From Komagataeibacter swingsii (GTDB taxonomy: Bacteria; Pseudomonadota; Alphaproteobacteria; Acetobacterales; Acetobacteraceae), in the NCBI RefSeq assembly GCF_003207895.1, contig NZ_NKUB01000003.1, positions 124,001 to 188,000 on the forward strand: a DNA stretch of 64,000 nt. Reading direction: 5' to 3'. Both the position numbers and the translations under genes were made by a program. The notes beneath the pieces were generated by a model. The model did not search any database. It worked only from the letters and a program-made list of their open reading frames with translations, and had not been told where the DNA came from. Positions 38,726 through 47,815 of this stretch are shown piece after piece; positions within the stretch are counted from its first letter, which is position 1, and every line of letters starts with the position of its first letter.

Positions 38726-40126
38726 CTACCCAATACCGGGTTTTTCATGGACATCCTGCCGGATGATACTTCCGTCATTTGGTTTCATACCCGAACACCT
38801 GCTGCGCAAAAGCGAAATGCTGGTGATCACGATGACAATAAAGGAGCTGAATTCTATCTCAAAACGTGTCTGTGCCTCGAACATCATGATAACCAGAACC
38901 AGCAGAAAGGAACCAGCCGTCAGGTAAGACAGGGTCGGGAACAGCCACATGGGGCAGTCCGGCGTCTGGTTCTGGCCGATCATTTTCTTGCGTAGCCTGA
39001 TCTGCGCCAGGGCCGCCAGAAAATAATCAAACAGGATCAAGGCACCGCTTGCACTTAACAGGAACGTAAAGATACCCCCCGGCGACAGGGTTGAAAACAG
39101 CGCGACAATCGCTTCGACGCCGGCCGCCATGATGATTGCCGCGGTTGGCACGCCCGTGCTGCCCCGCCGTGCCAGAAAGAACGGGGCATCGCCAAAGGTC
39201 GCCATTTCCATCATGACGCGGGATGTCACATAAATTGCTGAATTAAGGCATGACATGACCGCAATGAACATGACAAAGGCCATCGCCGTCGTCGCATAGG
39301 GAATATGTAACTGGTTCAGGGCGGCCAGAAACGGGGAAAAGCCGCTATGGACCTCATTTACAGGCAGGATATATAAGATGAGCGCGACTGAAATGACATA
39401 AAAAAGCAGGATCTTGATCGGCACGGAGTTGGCGGCGCGCGCGACACTCGCGCTGGGATTGCGCGTTTCCAGGGCGGCGACAGTCGCTATTTCCGATCCG
39501 GTCAGGGACATCATGATGGTCGGGATGATGGTGATGACGGCCAGGACGCCATGCGGCAGCACGTTCCGCATGGTCACGGCCGACTGGATCGGGGCGGTAT
39601 TGATAAACCCGAAAATAGACAGGATGCAGACTGTTATAAAAATACAGACCGCGCTGATTTTCATGAAGGACAGCCAGTATTCGAATTCGCCATACCCACG
39701 GACCGAAAACAGGTTGCTGGCCGTCATGATCGCGATCAGGATGCCTTCTATCGCCACCCTGGGCAGGCCGATCCAGTTTTCGATCAGGCCAGACCCCGCG
39801 ATCACTTCCGTACCGGCGATGATGGCCCATAATATCCAGTAGGCCCAACCCGCGACAAAGGCGGCATGCCCGCCCAGGCCGCGACGGATCTGGATAATGA
39901 ACGATCCGGATTGAGGGGCGTTCAGAACCATTTCCCCCAGCATCCGCATGATCATCATGGTCTGGACACCTGCAAAGACATAGGCGAGCAGAACGGCGGG
40001 ACCGGCACGGGAAATGGCGGCGGAAGAACCGACGAACAGGCCCGCCCCGATGACGCCGCCAATCGCGATCATGGAAACATGCCGTTCGCGAAGTTGCCCC
40101 GCCGTATTGTCGTTTTCATCAGCCAT
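38726..40126 (-). CDS. Amino acid permease (APC superfamily, AAT type)
   Basis: 466-residue inner-membrane transporter with about twelve helices. The start MADENDNTAGQLRERH leads into the family signature SMIAIGGVIGAGLFVGSSAA. Other APC text: GGHAAFVAGWAYWILWAI, MMSLTGSEIATVAALETRNP, and FVMFIAVMSCLNSAIYVTSR, close to GabP/AnsP-like permeases. The real substrate is unknown; its position 0.9 kb from dgdA and 0.2 kb from the next DMT gene suggests import of an unusual amino acid used by neighbouring PLP enzymes. An upstream Met at 40180 is less likely. Confidence 0.88.
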   Translation of the reverse strand: MADENDNTAGQLRERHVSMIAIGGVIGAGLFVGSSAAISRAGPAVLLAYVFAGVQTMMIMRMLGEMVLNAPQSGSFIIQIRRGLGGHAAFVAGWAYWILWAIIAGTEVIAGSGLIENWIGLPRVAIEGILIAIMTASNLFSVRGYGEFEYWLSFMKISAVCIFITVCILSIFGFINTAPIQSAVTMRNVLPHGVLAVITIIPTIMMSLTGSEIATVAALETRNPSASVARAANSVPIKILLFYVISVALILYILPVNEVHSGFSPFLAALNQLHIPYATTAMAFVMFIAVMSCLNSAIYVTSRVMMEMATFGDAPFFLARRGSTGVPTAAIIMAAGVEAIVALFSTLSPGGIFTFLLSASGALILFDYFLAALAQIRLRKKMIGQNQTPDCPMWLFPTLSYLTAGSFLLVLVIMMFEAQTRFEIEFSSFIVIVITSISLLRSRCSGMKPNDGSIIRQDVHEKPGIG

Positions 40127-40367
40127 CAACGCATAACCTTGCATATATATTTGCAAAATTCCAACATGGACCACGATCATTCTTTATGGGGAAGGAAAAA
40201 GCAACAGGTTCTTTTTAACGAAAAATCATGTGTAACAATCACGTAAATTTACAGTATGCCAATCAATTCATTCCCAAACATCGCCGTATTATTTATGGCA
40301 TATTATGAAACCCTGACTGGGGCACCCCACCGCCATGCGGGATGACCCGACAGGCCGATACCGGCCA

Positions 40368-41234
40368 TCAGGCCATGCGTAACATCATGGCGCCGGCAAG
40401 AATGATACAGACGCCCGTCACACGGCGCGGTGTCGCCGGTTCCTTGAGGAACACCCATGAAATCAGGGAGCCGAAAAGAATGGATGTCTCACGTAATGCG
40501 GCAATCATGGCAACGGGCGCGACCGTCATGGCCCATAATGCCAAGCCATATGATGCGGTCGTTCCCCCGCCCCCGATCAGGCCCTGCATCCAGTAATGAC
40601 GGATATAGTGCTTGAATCTGCCCGGCATGGTACAGAACGCGCCGATCCCCATGGGCAGGCCGGTCAGCAGGAAAATCCACAGGGTATAGGTAATCGGGGC
40701 GCCAGAGCGGCGAACGCCAATACCATCCACCATCGTATAGGCCGCGATGATGATGGCGGTAAACAATATCAGGCGTAGCCCATCCCTGTTTTCCTCATGA
40801 TGGCCATCCAGCGCCATGCTCAGTATGCCTAGGCAGATCACACCGATACCCAGCCAGGCCGTTAGGGATAGGGATTCACCCAGCAGGGAAGCGCTTAGAA
40901 TGGCAACGATGAAGGGCGCGCTGCCTCGCATCAGCGGATAGCCCAGGCTCATGTCAACAAGATGGTAAACCCGTGCGATCAATATGTAATATATGACCTG
41001 CAGCATGGCGGACACGCATATGAACATCCAACTGGCTGGCAGTGGCTGCTTCAAAAAAGGCAGGATCAGCGCGGAAATCACGGCCGCACTACTTGTAACC
41101 AGAACGGTTATAAGGATTTTGTCCGTGTTTTTCTTGACAATGGCGTTCCATGTCGCATGCAGCAGCGCGGCAAACATCACCACAAGAAAGACAGAAAGCG
41201 ACATCACCGCGAACCCTGGAAATCCATCAGACAT
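40368..41234 (-). CDS. EamA/DMT family transporter next to the taurine-aminotransferase-like gene
   Basis: 288-residue inner-membrane protein of the DMT superfamily: MFAALLHATWNAIVKKNTDK at the first helix, PLMRGSAPFIVAILSASLLG and, in the second half, LRETSILFGSLISWVFLKEP, all typical. It lies 71 bases downstream of the Tpa-like gene on the same strand and has an AGGG ribosome site, so it is likely part of a SDR - aminotransferase - transporter operon. A role in exporting the product or importing the amine is an inference. Confidence 0.85.
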   Translation of the reverse strand: MSDGFPGFAVMSLSVFLVVMFAALLHATWNAIVKKNTDKILITVLVTSSAAVISALILPFLKQPLPASWMFICVSAMLQVIYYILIARVYHLVDMSLGYPLMRGSAPFIVAILSASLLGESLSLTAWLGIGVICLGILSMALDGHHEENRDGLRLILFTAIIIAAYTMVDGIGVRRSGAPITYTLWIFLLTGLPMGIGAFCTMPGRFKHYIRHYWMQGLIGGGGTTASYGLALWAMTVAPVAMIAALRETSILFGSLISWVFLKEPATPRRVTGVCIILAGAMMLRMA

Positions 41235-41305
41235 CCCTGTCAGGCGCAGGAAACCCCGCGGCGCCTGACAGGATTGAATTATTCATGTATTTATATCAAA
41301 TACGC

Positions 41306-42688
41306 TTATCCGAAAACAGTGGTCAGCGCCCTGTCAAGCGTATCCATGATCTGTTTTACTTCATCCGCATTGATACTGAGCGCGGGGCTGAAGCATAACG
41401 TGTTATTCATGCCCGGCAGTGAACGGTTGGTCATGCCAATGATGACACCGTCTGCCATGCATTGCTTTACAACGGCCTGGACAAGTTTCTCGTCCATGGG
41501 TTCCTTTGTTATCCGGTCCTTGACCAGTTCCGCGCCGCAGAACAGCCCTTTGCCCCGCACGTCACCAATGACCGGGTGCTTCGCCATCAGTTCATGCAGG
41601 CCGGCCATGAAGCGCTCGCCCATCACCAGCGTATTTTCCAGCAGTCCCTCATCCTCGATAATCCGCATGTTTTCCAGTGCGGCGACGGGGCCAGACAGGC
41701 AGCCGCCAAATGTGGAAATATCCCGGAAATAATTCAGCGGGTCATCAGGGTTGTCCTTGAACAGGTCGAATACGGCCTCGGTCGTGATCATGCAGGAAAT
41801 GGCGGCGTATCCCGATGCCACGCCCTTCGCGACGGTTACAAAATCCGGCCTGATGTCGTAATTCTGGTAGCCAAACCACCTGCCTGTACGGCCGATCCCG
41901 CAGACGACTTCATCTATATGGAGCAGAATATTGTATTTCTTGCATATTTCCTGAACGCGCGGCCAGTAGCCGACAGGCGGGGTTATGACCCCTCCCCCCG
42001 CTGTGATCGGCTCCAGGCAGAGTGCGCCGATCGTATCGGGGCCTTCGCGCAAAATGACCGCTTCAATGGCATTGGCGGCCGCCACGCCATAATCCGGGGC
42101 ATCGGGGTACTGGTTGCGGTATTCCAGGCAATGGGGCACCTCGACAAAACCGGGCGGGAAAGGACCGTAATCCGCGCTGCGCTGCGGCTGGCCGCATGCC
42201 GCCAGCGTGCCAAGCGTCGTGCCATGGTAGTCGCGTTCGCGGAACAGGATCTTCCATTTGCGCCCCCCATGATGGCGGGCCGAAATCTGGCGCACCATCT
42301 TGAAGACCTTTTCGTTCGCTTCCGATCCTGAATTGGCATAGTAGACCCGGCTCATGCCGGGCATTTTTTCAACCAGCCGCTCGGAAAACAGGGCCGCGCC
42401 GACCGATCCGGCCGATCCGGCAAAATAGTTCAGCCTTACCAGTTGGTCGCGCACGGCATCGGCAATGGAAACCCGGCCATAGCCTACATTCACTGTCCAC
42501 ACACCGCCGGAAACGGCATCAAGATATTCCCGTCCCCTGATATCCCACAGCCGCAGCCCCTTGCCTTCCACCATGATGGGCGGGTCCACGGTCTCGTACT
42601 GCTTGTGCTGTGACAGGTGGTGCCAGACGTGGTTCCTGTCCGCCTCGATGATGTGGCGGTTGTCGTTGCCATCATGCATATGGTTCAT
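41306..42688 (-). CDS. tpa: Class-III aminotransferase, probable taurine--pyruvate aminotransferase
   Basis: 460-residue PLP enzyme. Its text matches taurine:pyruvate aminotransferases closely: MVEGKGLRLWDIRGREYLDA, VSGGVWTVNVGYGR, LNYFAGSAG, EKMPGMSRVYYANSGSEANE, FRERDYHGTTLGTLAACGQP, HIDEVVCGIGRTGRWFGYQ, and the PLP lysine in VTVAKGVASGYAAISC. Tpa deaminates taurine to sulfoacetaldehyde with alanine formation. The usual next enzyme, Xsc, is not here; instead a short-chain reductase gene lies 38 bases upstream. Start among three close Mets is uncertain; substrate should be treated as probable. Confidence 0.82.
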   Translation of the reverse strand: MNHMHDGNDNRHIIEADRNHVWHHLSQHKQYETVDPPIMVEGKGLRLWDIRGREYLDAVSGGVWTVNVGYGRVSIADAVRDQLVRLNYFAGSAGSVGAALFSERLVEKMPGMSRVYYANSGSEANEKVFKMVRQISARHHGGRKWKILFRERDYHGTTLGTLAACGQPQRSADYGPFPPGFVEVPHCLEYRNQYPDAPDYGVAAANAIEAVILREGPDTIGALCLEPITAGGGVITPPVGYWPRVQEICKKYNILLHIDEVVCGIGRTGRWFGYQNYDIRPDFVTVAKGVASGYAAISCMITTEAVFDLFKDNPDDPLNYFRDISTFGGCLSGPVAALENMRIIEDEGLLENTLVMGERFMAGLHELMAKHPVIGDVRGKGLFCGAELVKDRITKEPMDEKLVQAVVKQCMADGVIIGMTNRSLPGMNNTLCFSPALSINADEVKQIMDTLDRALTTVFG

Positions 42689-42726
42689 GATCATTTTTCC
42701 CTGTTTGTGCTATTTTTTTGGAAAAT

Positions 42727-43488
42727 TCAGCCTTTGCCGATGCCGCGCCTGACCGCCATGCCACCAGCGGACTGACAGACCGGCATCATTTCGATTTCAT
42801 TGATGTTTACATGGGAAGGCAGGCTGATGACCCAGCTTATGGTCTCGGCAATATCATCTGGCACCAGCGGGAAGGTATCCGCATAGACCGCGGCTGCTTT
42901 TTCATCATCCCGCAGGCGTACGTTGCTGAACTCGCTGCCCCCACACAGGCCGGGCGCGATATTGGTCGCCCGTATGTGCGTGCCCAGCAGGTCGCAGCGC
43001 AGGTTGCGCATGAACTGCGCCACAAATGCCTTCGTGCCGCCATACACGTTCGATCCCTGATAGGGATACCGGCCGGCCGTGCTGCCGATCGAGATGACAT
43101 GCCCCTTGTTCCGGGCCACCATTCCGGGCAGGAAGGCGCGCGTCATGTGCACAAGCCCGGTCACGTTGGTCTGGATCATTTCATCCCAGTTTTCCAGGTC
43201 GGCATCCTGTGCGCATTCCAGTCCCCGGGCCAGTCCCGCGTTATTGACCAGGACATCGACCGCGCGCCATTCCGGCGGCAATGTCTCTGGCAATGCCTTG
43301 ACGGCGGCTGAATCGGAAACGTCCAGTTGTACGGGAAGAAGGTTTTCCCCCAGTTCGGCCTGCAGTTCCTCCAGCCGTTCAATGCGGCGGCCCGTTGCGA
43401 TGACACGGTAACCATCCGCCACCAGCCGTTTTGCAATCGCCCATCCGAACCCTGCCGTGGCACCTGTAACCAGAACCGTTCCCTGCAT
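42727..43488 (-). CDS. Short-chain dehydrogenase, YdfG/IsfD-like (possible sulfoacetaldehyde reductase)
   Basis: 253-residue SDR. It has the cofactor motif VLVTGATAGFGWAIAKRL, the basic TGRRIERL that favours NADPH, LVNNAGLARG, and the catalytic Ser/Tyr/Lys in IGSTAGRYPYQGSNVYGGTK, with the YdfG C-terminus SHVNINEIEMMPVCQS. YdfG reduces 3-hydroxy acid semialdehydes; IsfD is a related SDR that reduces sulfoacetaldehyde to isethionate in taurine-nitrogen assimilation. Being first in an operon with the Tpa-like gene makes the IsfD role attractive, but the sequence alone cannot separate the two. Confidence 0.85.
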   Translation of the reverse strand: MQGTVLVTGATAGFGWAIAKRLVADGYRVIATGRRIERLEELQAELGENLLPVQLDVSDSAAVKALPETLPPEWRAVDVLVNNAGLARGLECAQDADLENWDEMIQTNVTGLVHMTRAFLPGMVARNKGHVISIGSTAGRYPYQGSNVYGGTKAFVAQFMRNLRCDLLGTHIRATNIAPGLCGGSEFSNVRLRDDEKAAAVYADTFPLVPDDIAETISWVISLPSHVNINEIEMMPVCQSAGGMAVRRGIGKG

Positions 43489-43797
43489 TATTTCTCTCCA
43501 CTTGCATCAGGCAGTAAAAACATGATGGTGCCAGTAGTGACCGCGCGCGTCGTGAATCATAGAGCCAGTTGGGACAAAAGAGCGTGCCAATGCCGCCCGC
43601 GGGTAATGTTCGGGCGCATGGCGTCTTGATCAAGGGCGCGATCGGAAACGAACCGGGTGATTGCGGCCGGCCATCATGATCCGTGGGGCGTGACGTCAGG
43701 CCGGGACGGCCCCCTTCCCCGCCCTCGCTATTGCCCGCGGGAGTGTGTACATTGGGCGCCAGTCATTGAGCATGATCGTCATGAAAGGCTGGATCTG

Positions 43798-44472
43798 GTG
43801 ACGGGACTAAAAAAAATCGGGCGGCAGAGCCTGGAGGCCCAGGCGACGACGGCGATTGAACAGGCCATCATCAATGGTCACTTCAAGCCGGGGTCCCGCC
43901 TGACGGAAGTGACGTTATCTGAACAACTGGGCCTGTCGCGCGGGCCGATCCGGGCTGCGTTGGCCAAGCTGTCGACTGCGGGCCTCATTGTGCAGCATCC
44001 CTATGCCAGTTGGGAGGTCATTGCCTTTTCCGACAAGGACATATGGGAACTGTTCACCCTGCGGGCCTCACTGGAATGCCTGGCGATCGAACTGGCCATG
44101 CAGCGCTTTTCCCCCACGGTAAACCAGCGTTTGCAGGACGCCTTGGAAACGCTGCGGGACGCCTGCGCTAGGGATGATTTCGCAGCCACCACCAGCAGCG
44201 ATTTCGCATTCCACAAGACGATTGTCGAACTGTCGGACCATGGGCTGCTGGTGGAGCATTTTGAGCGCGTGGAAATGCGCATCAAGATGCTGATCAGCTC
44301 CTCCAACCTGCGCCTGCCCTCCTCCGCCGAACTCCTCGCGCAGCATGTGCCGATTGCCGATGCCTTTGCCCGGCAGGACACTGTTTTGAGCCAGCAGGCC
44401 CTGCGCGCGCATATCCTGGGTGAAGGCCGGGCGCTTGTTGACGATTATGAAAGGGCGCATCTGGCCGCCTGA
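43798..44472 (+). CDS. GntR family (FCD) transcriptional regulator
   Basis: 224-residue regulator. It has a winged helix (ATTAIEQAIINGHFKPGSRL, EVTLSEQLGLSRGPIRAALA) and an all-helical FCD effector domain with metal-type residues (ELFTLRASLECLAIELAM, SDFAFHKTIVELSD). The start is taken at a GTG that leads to the usual length; an in-frame ATG at 43657 would add an unlikely Pro/Arg-rich leader. It is divergent from the SDR-Tpa operon (309 bases) and 187 bases upstream of the kinase gene, so it may control either. Confidence 0.82.
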   Translation: MTGLKKIGRQSLEAQATTAIEQAIINGHFKPGSRLTEVTLSEQLGLSRGPIRAALAKLSTAGLIVQHPYASWEVIAFSDKDIWELFTLRASLECLAIELAMQRFSPTVNQRLQDALETLRDACARDDFAATTSSDFAFHKTIVELSDHGLLVEHFERVEMRIKMLISSSNLRLPSSAELLAQHVPIADAFARQDTVLSQQALRAHILGEGRALVDDYERAHLAA

Positions 44473-44659
44473 GCCATCATAGGGTTTTTGGGTTTTTTCC
44501 ATTGTTATCAGGACCTGCCGGGGGCGCCGGGGTGTGCATTCATGCACCGCAATGCGAATGGGAGATTGTAGACAACCTACAACCCTGCGTATGCTGCCCG
44601 GACATTCCGATTCGGATAAGAAATAAAATCATTCAAGACAAAGGTCAGGCAAGATACCC

Positions 44660-45742
44660 ATGGCTCCTTCCAGATCATATGATCCACCCCCCACACTCAT
44701 GGGGGATCTGGCGGCCGATTTCGTAAGGATGCCCGAAGCGGAAGCCGGACAGGTCGGCCTTTCCCACTACGGGATACGGGGAACGGCCGAACGGCTTTCA
44801 ACGGAAAAGGACGACACGTTCCGCCTTGCGACGCCGGATGGCCGTCATTACATCCTCAAGATTGCCAATCCGGCTGAACCGGAAGATGAAATCGCGGCAC
44901 AGGTCGCGCTGCTGGAGCATCTGGCGCTCGGGGCGCCGGCATTGCCGGTGCCGCGGGTCATTCCCGATCATGGGGGGCAATCCCTGCCGGTCTTTACCGA
45001 CGCGGCAGGACAGGTCCGCCGCATGCGGCTCATGTCCTATCTGGCTGGCAGGCCGCTCGACAGCACGGATACGAATGGCCCCGAACGCGAAAAGGTGGGG
45101 GAACTCGAAGCTGCCCTGCGCCTGGCATTGGCGGATTTTACACATCCGGGCTGTAACCGGACCGTGTTGTGGGATGTGCGCAACCTTGCGCTGCTGCAGC
45201 CCCTGCTGGATGAAACAGGCAATGCCAGCCAGCGCGCGGCGCTGTCGGATGCGATGGCCCGCTTCCTTGACATGCAGCCGGAAATCGACCAGTTGCGGAT
45301 GCAGGTTGTGCATAACGATTTCAGCCGGTCCAATATCATCGTCGATCATGACGCCGGACAATTCGTCACGGGCGTTATCGATTTTGGTGACGCCGTCCAC
45401 ACGGCCATTGCCATAGATGTTTCGACAGCCCTGCTTAACCAGCTTCCCCCCCGCGTTGATGATCCCGCGCGGGAAAACATCTTTACGCAGGGATACGACC
45501 TGTTGCGCGGCTACCTGCGCGTTGCGGACCTGACCGAAGCTGAAATGCGGCTGCTTCCGCATCTGGTCATGGGGCGCATTGTCGCCCGTACCCTGATTAC
45601 GTTATGGCGTGCGCGCCTGTTCCCCGATAACGAAACCTATATCATGCGCAATACCCATCAGGGCTGGGCACAGCTTGACTGGTTTCTCATGCGTAGTCCG
45701 GATGAAGTTTCGCGGACATTCGTTTCAGGCTTTCAACAGTAA
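44660..45742 (+). CDS. APH-fold kinase, hydroxylysine-kinase (HYKK)-like
   Basis: 360-residue aminoglycoside-phosphotransferase-fold kinase. Visible motifs are the ATP-lobe lysine in HYILKIANP, the catalytic loop VVHNDFSRSNIIVD, and the metal motif GVIDFGDAVHTAIAIDVSTA. The ending GVIDFGD is typical of the hydroxylysine kinase (AGPHD1/HYKK) family rather than antibiotic kinases. It is followed after 23 bases by a class-III PLP enzyme of the phospho-lyase type. The two together would phosphorylate an amino alcohol and then eliminate phosphate and ammonia. Substrate unproven: 5-hydroxylysine or an ethanolamine-like compound. Confidence 0.8.
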   Translation: MAPSRSYDPPPTLMGDLAADFVRMPEAEAGQVGLSHYGIRGTAERLSTEKDDTFRLATPDGRHYILKIANPAEPEDEIAAQVALLEHLALGAPALPVPRVIPDHGGQSLPVFTDAAGQVRRMRLMSYLAGRPLDSTDTNGPEREKVGELEAALRLALADFTHPGCNRTVLWDVRNLALLQPLLDETGNASQRAALSDAMARFLDMQPEIDQLRMQVVHNDFSRSNIIVDHDAGQFVTGVIDFGDAVHTAIAIDVSTALLNQLPPRVDDPARENIFTQGYDLLRGYLRVADLTEAEMRLLPHLVMGRIVARTLITLWRARLFPDNETYIMRNTHQGWAQLDWFLMRSPDEVSRTFVSGFQQ

Positions 45743-45765
45743 ATCCCGCCAAAAAGGTGCCCCGT

Positions 45766-47112
45766 ATGACAACGCCCCCCAAACACGCCACCATGGTCAA
45801 CGCCTTCAGCCCGGACAACATGGCGTCGCTTGACCCGGCAATGCAGGATTCCGTCAAGAAGCGGCTGCGCCTGCTTGGCCCGGCCTATCGCCTGTTCTAC
45901 CAGAACCCTGTCCAGGTAAGCAGGGGGTCCGGGGTGCATCTGTATGACCGTGACGGGCATGAATATCTTGATGCCTACAACAATGTCGTCTCGGTTGGCC
46001 ATGCCCATCCGCGCGTTGCCGACGCCATCTGCAGGCAGGCCCATACATTATGTACGCATACCCGTTACGTGCAGGATGGCATCTTACGGTATTCCGATGA
46101 AATCCTGGGCACATTTGGCGGGAAGCTCGGGGCGACCGGTCACATGATGTACACCTGCACCGGGTCGGAAGCCAATGACCTGGCCTTGCGGATCGCGCAG
46201 CATCATACCGGCAGGCGTGGCGTCATCATCACGTCCGAAGCCTATCATGGCAATTCGTACCTGACGGCCGGGCTGTCCCCCTCCCTTGGCGCGCGTTCCC
46301 CGCTGGGCACATGGGTCCGGCGCATACCCGCGCCAGATTCCTACCGCCCGCCCAGCAGCGACATGGGCGCATGGTTCGCCGACTGCGTGCGCAGGCAGAT
46401 CCACGACCTGGAACGCCATGGCAACGGGCTTGCGGCTTTCATTGCGGATTCCATTTTCTCGTCCGATGGCATCTACGCCCACCCGACCGACCTTCTGGCG
46501 CCCGTGGCGGAGGTCGTGCGTGAAGCCGGCGGGGTGTTCATTGCCGATGAAGTGCAGTCCGGCTTTGGCCGTACCGGGGACAAGATGTGGGGCTACCAGC
46601 GCCATGGCGTCGATCCGGATATTGTCTCCATGGGCAAGCCGATGGGAAATGGTTTTCCTGTCGCCGCCATTGCCGTCCGCCCCGAAATTGTTGCGAAATT
46701 TGGCGGCGACATGCGTTATTTCAATACATTTGGCGGGAATTCGGTTGCGATCGCGGCAGCGCAGGCGACCCTTGATGTGATCCGCGATGAACAGCTTGTC
46801 GCCAACGCGCAACGTGTTGGCGCCTTTTTGCGCAAGGGGCTGGGGGAACTCCAGGCACGTTATCCGCAAATGGGCGATATACGCGGCGCGGGTCTGTATA
46901 TTGGCGTCGAGATGGTAAGGGACCCGGTTGGCAGGCAGCCGGATGCGGCGCTGGCGTCCGCCATCGTCAATGGCCTGCGCGAACGTCGGGTCCTGATTTC
47001 CGCCACCGGATTTTATGCCAATATCCTGAAAATCCGGCCTCCGCTGGTGTTTTCTGAAGGTGACGCCACCCGCCTGCTGGAAGAACTGGATCGCGTGTTA
47101 TCCAGTCTCTGA
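45766..47112 (+). CDS. Class-III PLP enzyme, probable O-phospho-amino-alcohol phospho-lyase
   Basis: 448-residue PLP enzyme with the class-III fold. It resembles phosphoethanolamine / 5-phosphohydroxylysine phospho-lyases (ETNPPL/PHYKPL) more than ordinary transaminases: NNVVSVGHAHPRVADAICRQ, THTRYVQDGILRYSDE, CTGSEANDLALRIAQHHTG, YHGNSYLTAGLSPS, EAGGVFIADEVQSGFGRTGD, the PLP lysine in VSMGKPMGNGFPVAAIA, YFNTFGGNSVA and LKIRPPLVFSE. In animals and some bacteria such enzymes are paired or fused with HYKK-type kinases; here the kinase gene is directly upstream. Confidence 0.82.
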   Translation: MTTPPKHATMVNAFSPDNMASLDPAMQDSVKKRLRLLGPAYRLFYQNPVQVSRGSGVHLYDRDGHEYLDAYNNVVSVGHAHPRVADAICRQAHTLCTHTRYVQDGILRYSDEILGTFGGKLGATGHMMYTCTGSEANDLALRIAQHHTGRRGVIITSEAYHGNSYLTAGLSPSLGARSPLGTWVRRIPAPDSYRPPSSDMGAWFADCVRRQIHDLERHGNGLAAFIADSIFSSDGIYAHPTDLLAPVAEVVREAGGVFIADEVQSGFGRTGDKMWGYQRHGVDPDIVSMGKPMGNGFPVAAIAVRPEIVAKFGGDMRYFNTFGGNSVAIAAAQATLDVIRDEQLVANAQRVGAFLRKGLGELQARYPQMGDIRGAGLYIGVEMVRDPVGRQPDAALASAIVNGLRERRVLISATGFYANILKIRPPLVFSEGDATRLLEELDRVLSSL

Positions 47113-47419
47113 AATGACGATATGCCGTATTTTCCACACATGTTCAGGCGCGCCACATAAAATTGCGAATTCGGTACAATGACGTTAAAGAAACGATAGA
47201 CATAAAATATCGAATCGCGACTTTCTGTGGCATATAGGGAAGACCTCATCGGTTATTTTATTTATTCACCATTCCGTGATATTGGTGATTTATTATTGGA
47301 TGGTTGTTTTGTTTGAGTGCGCAATCAGTTACGGTGTGGGAACGTGCGGTGCGTTTCTGGCGGGCATGGCCATGCCAGAAACGGTGATGCACCAGATTGA
47401 TGGCTTTTTGGGAAAAATC

Positions 47420-47719
47420 ATGACTACAATGTACGTTACTTACCCTGGCAAATCTGACGCATGGTTCGATCGCGACTATTACGTGGCGCACCATATGCCA
47501 CTGGTCATGGAAGCATGGGGCAGTATCGGCCTGAAATCCGCCACGGCCTTTTTCCCGACGGATACCGGCAACGGGACAGTCGCGATCTGTGAATGCCAGT
47601 TCCGGGATGAAAGCGCTCTTCAGGCTGCCCTCGCCTCCCCTGAAACCCCCCGGGTTCTGGCTGACCTGAAGAATTTCACAAAAATTGAGCCGGTTCTTCA
47701 GCGTGGCGTTAACATTTGA
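47420..47719 (+). CDS. EthD family protein
   Basis: 99-residue ferredoxin-like fold protein. The text YVTYPGKSDAWFDRDYYVAH, HMPLVMEAWGSIGLKS and GTVAICECQFRDESALQAAL is the EthD pattern (Y-x2-H-x-P-L-V). EthD-type proteins accompany some oxidases and monooxygenases, and their reaction is often unknown. The start MTTMYVTYPGK after GGGAAAA is preferred over an upstream Met at 47276 that adds a hydrophobic leader. A strong terminator follows. Confidence 0.82.
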   Translation: MTTMYVTYPGKSDAWFDRDYYVAHHMPLVMEAWGSIGLKSATAFFPTDTGNGTVAICECQFRDESALQAALASPETPRVLADLKNFTKIEPVLQRGVNI

Positions 47720-47772
47720 TATTTTGATATACAGATACTGAATTTGCCATTCCGGGCCTGGAATGGTCAGGC

Positions 47773-47815
47773 AGGCCATATGACGCATGTAACCGCGCGT
47801 CATATGGCCTGTTTT
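47773..47815 (+). terminator. Rho-independent terminator after the EthD gene
   Basis: Perfect 14-base arms AGGCCATATGACGC / GCGTCATATGGCCT with a 10-base loop, followed by GTTTTCATTT, 53 bases after the EthD stop. Confidence 0.9.
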
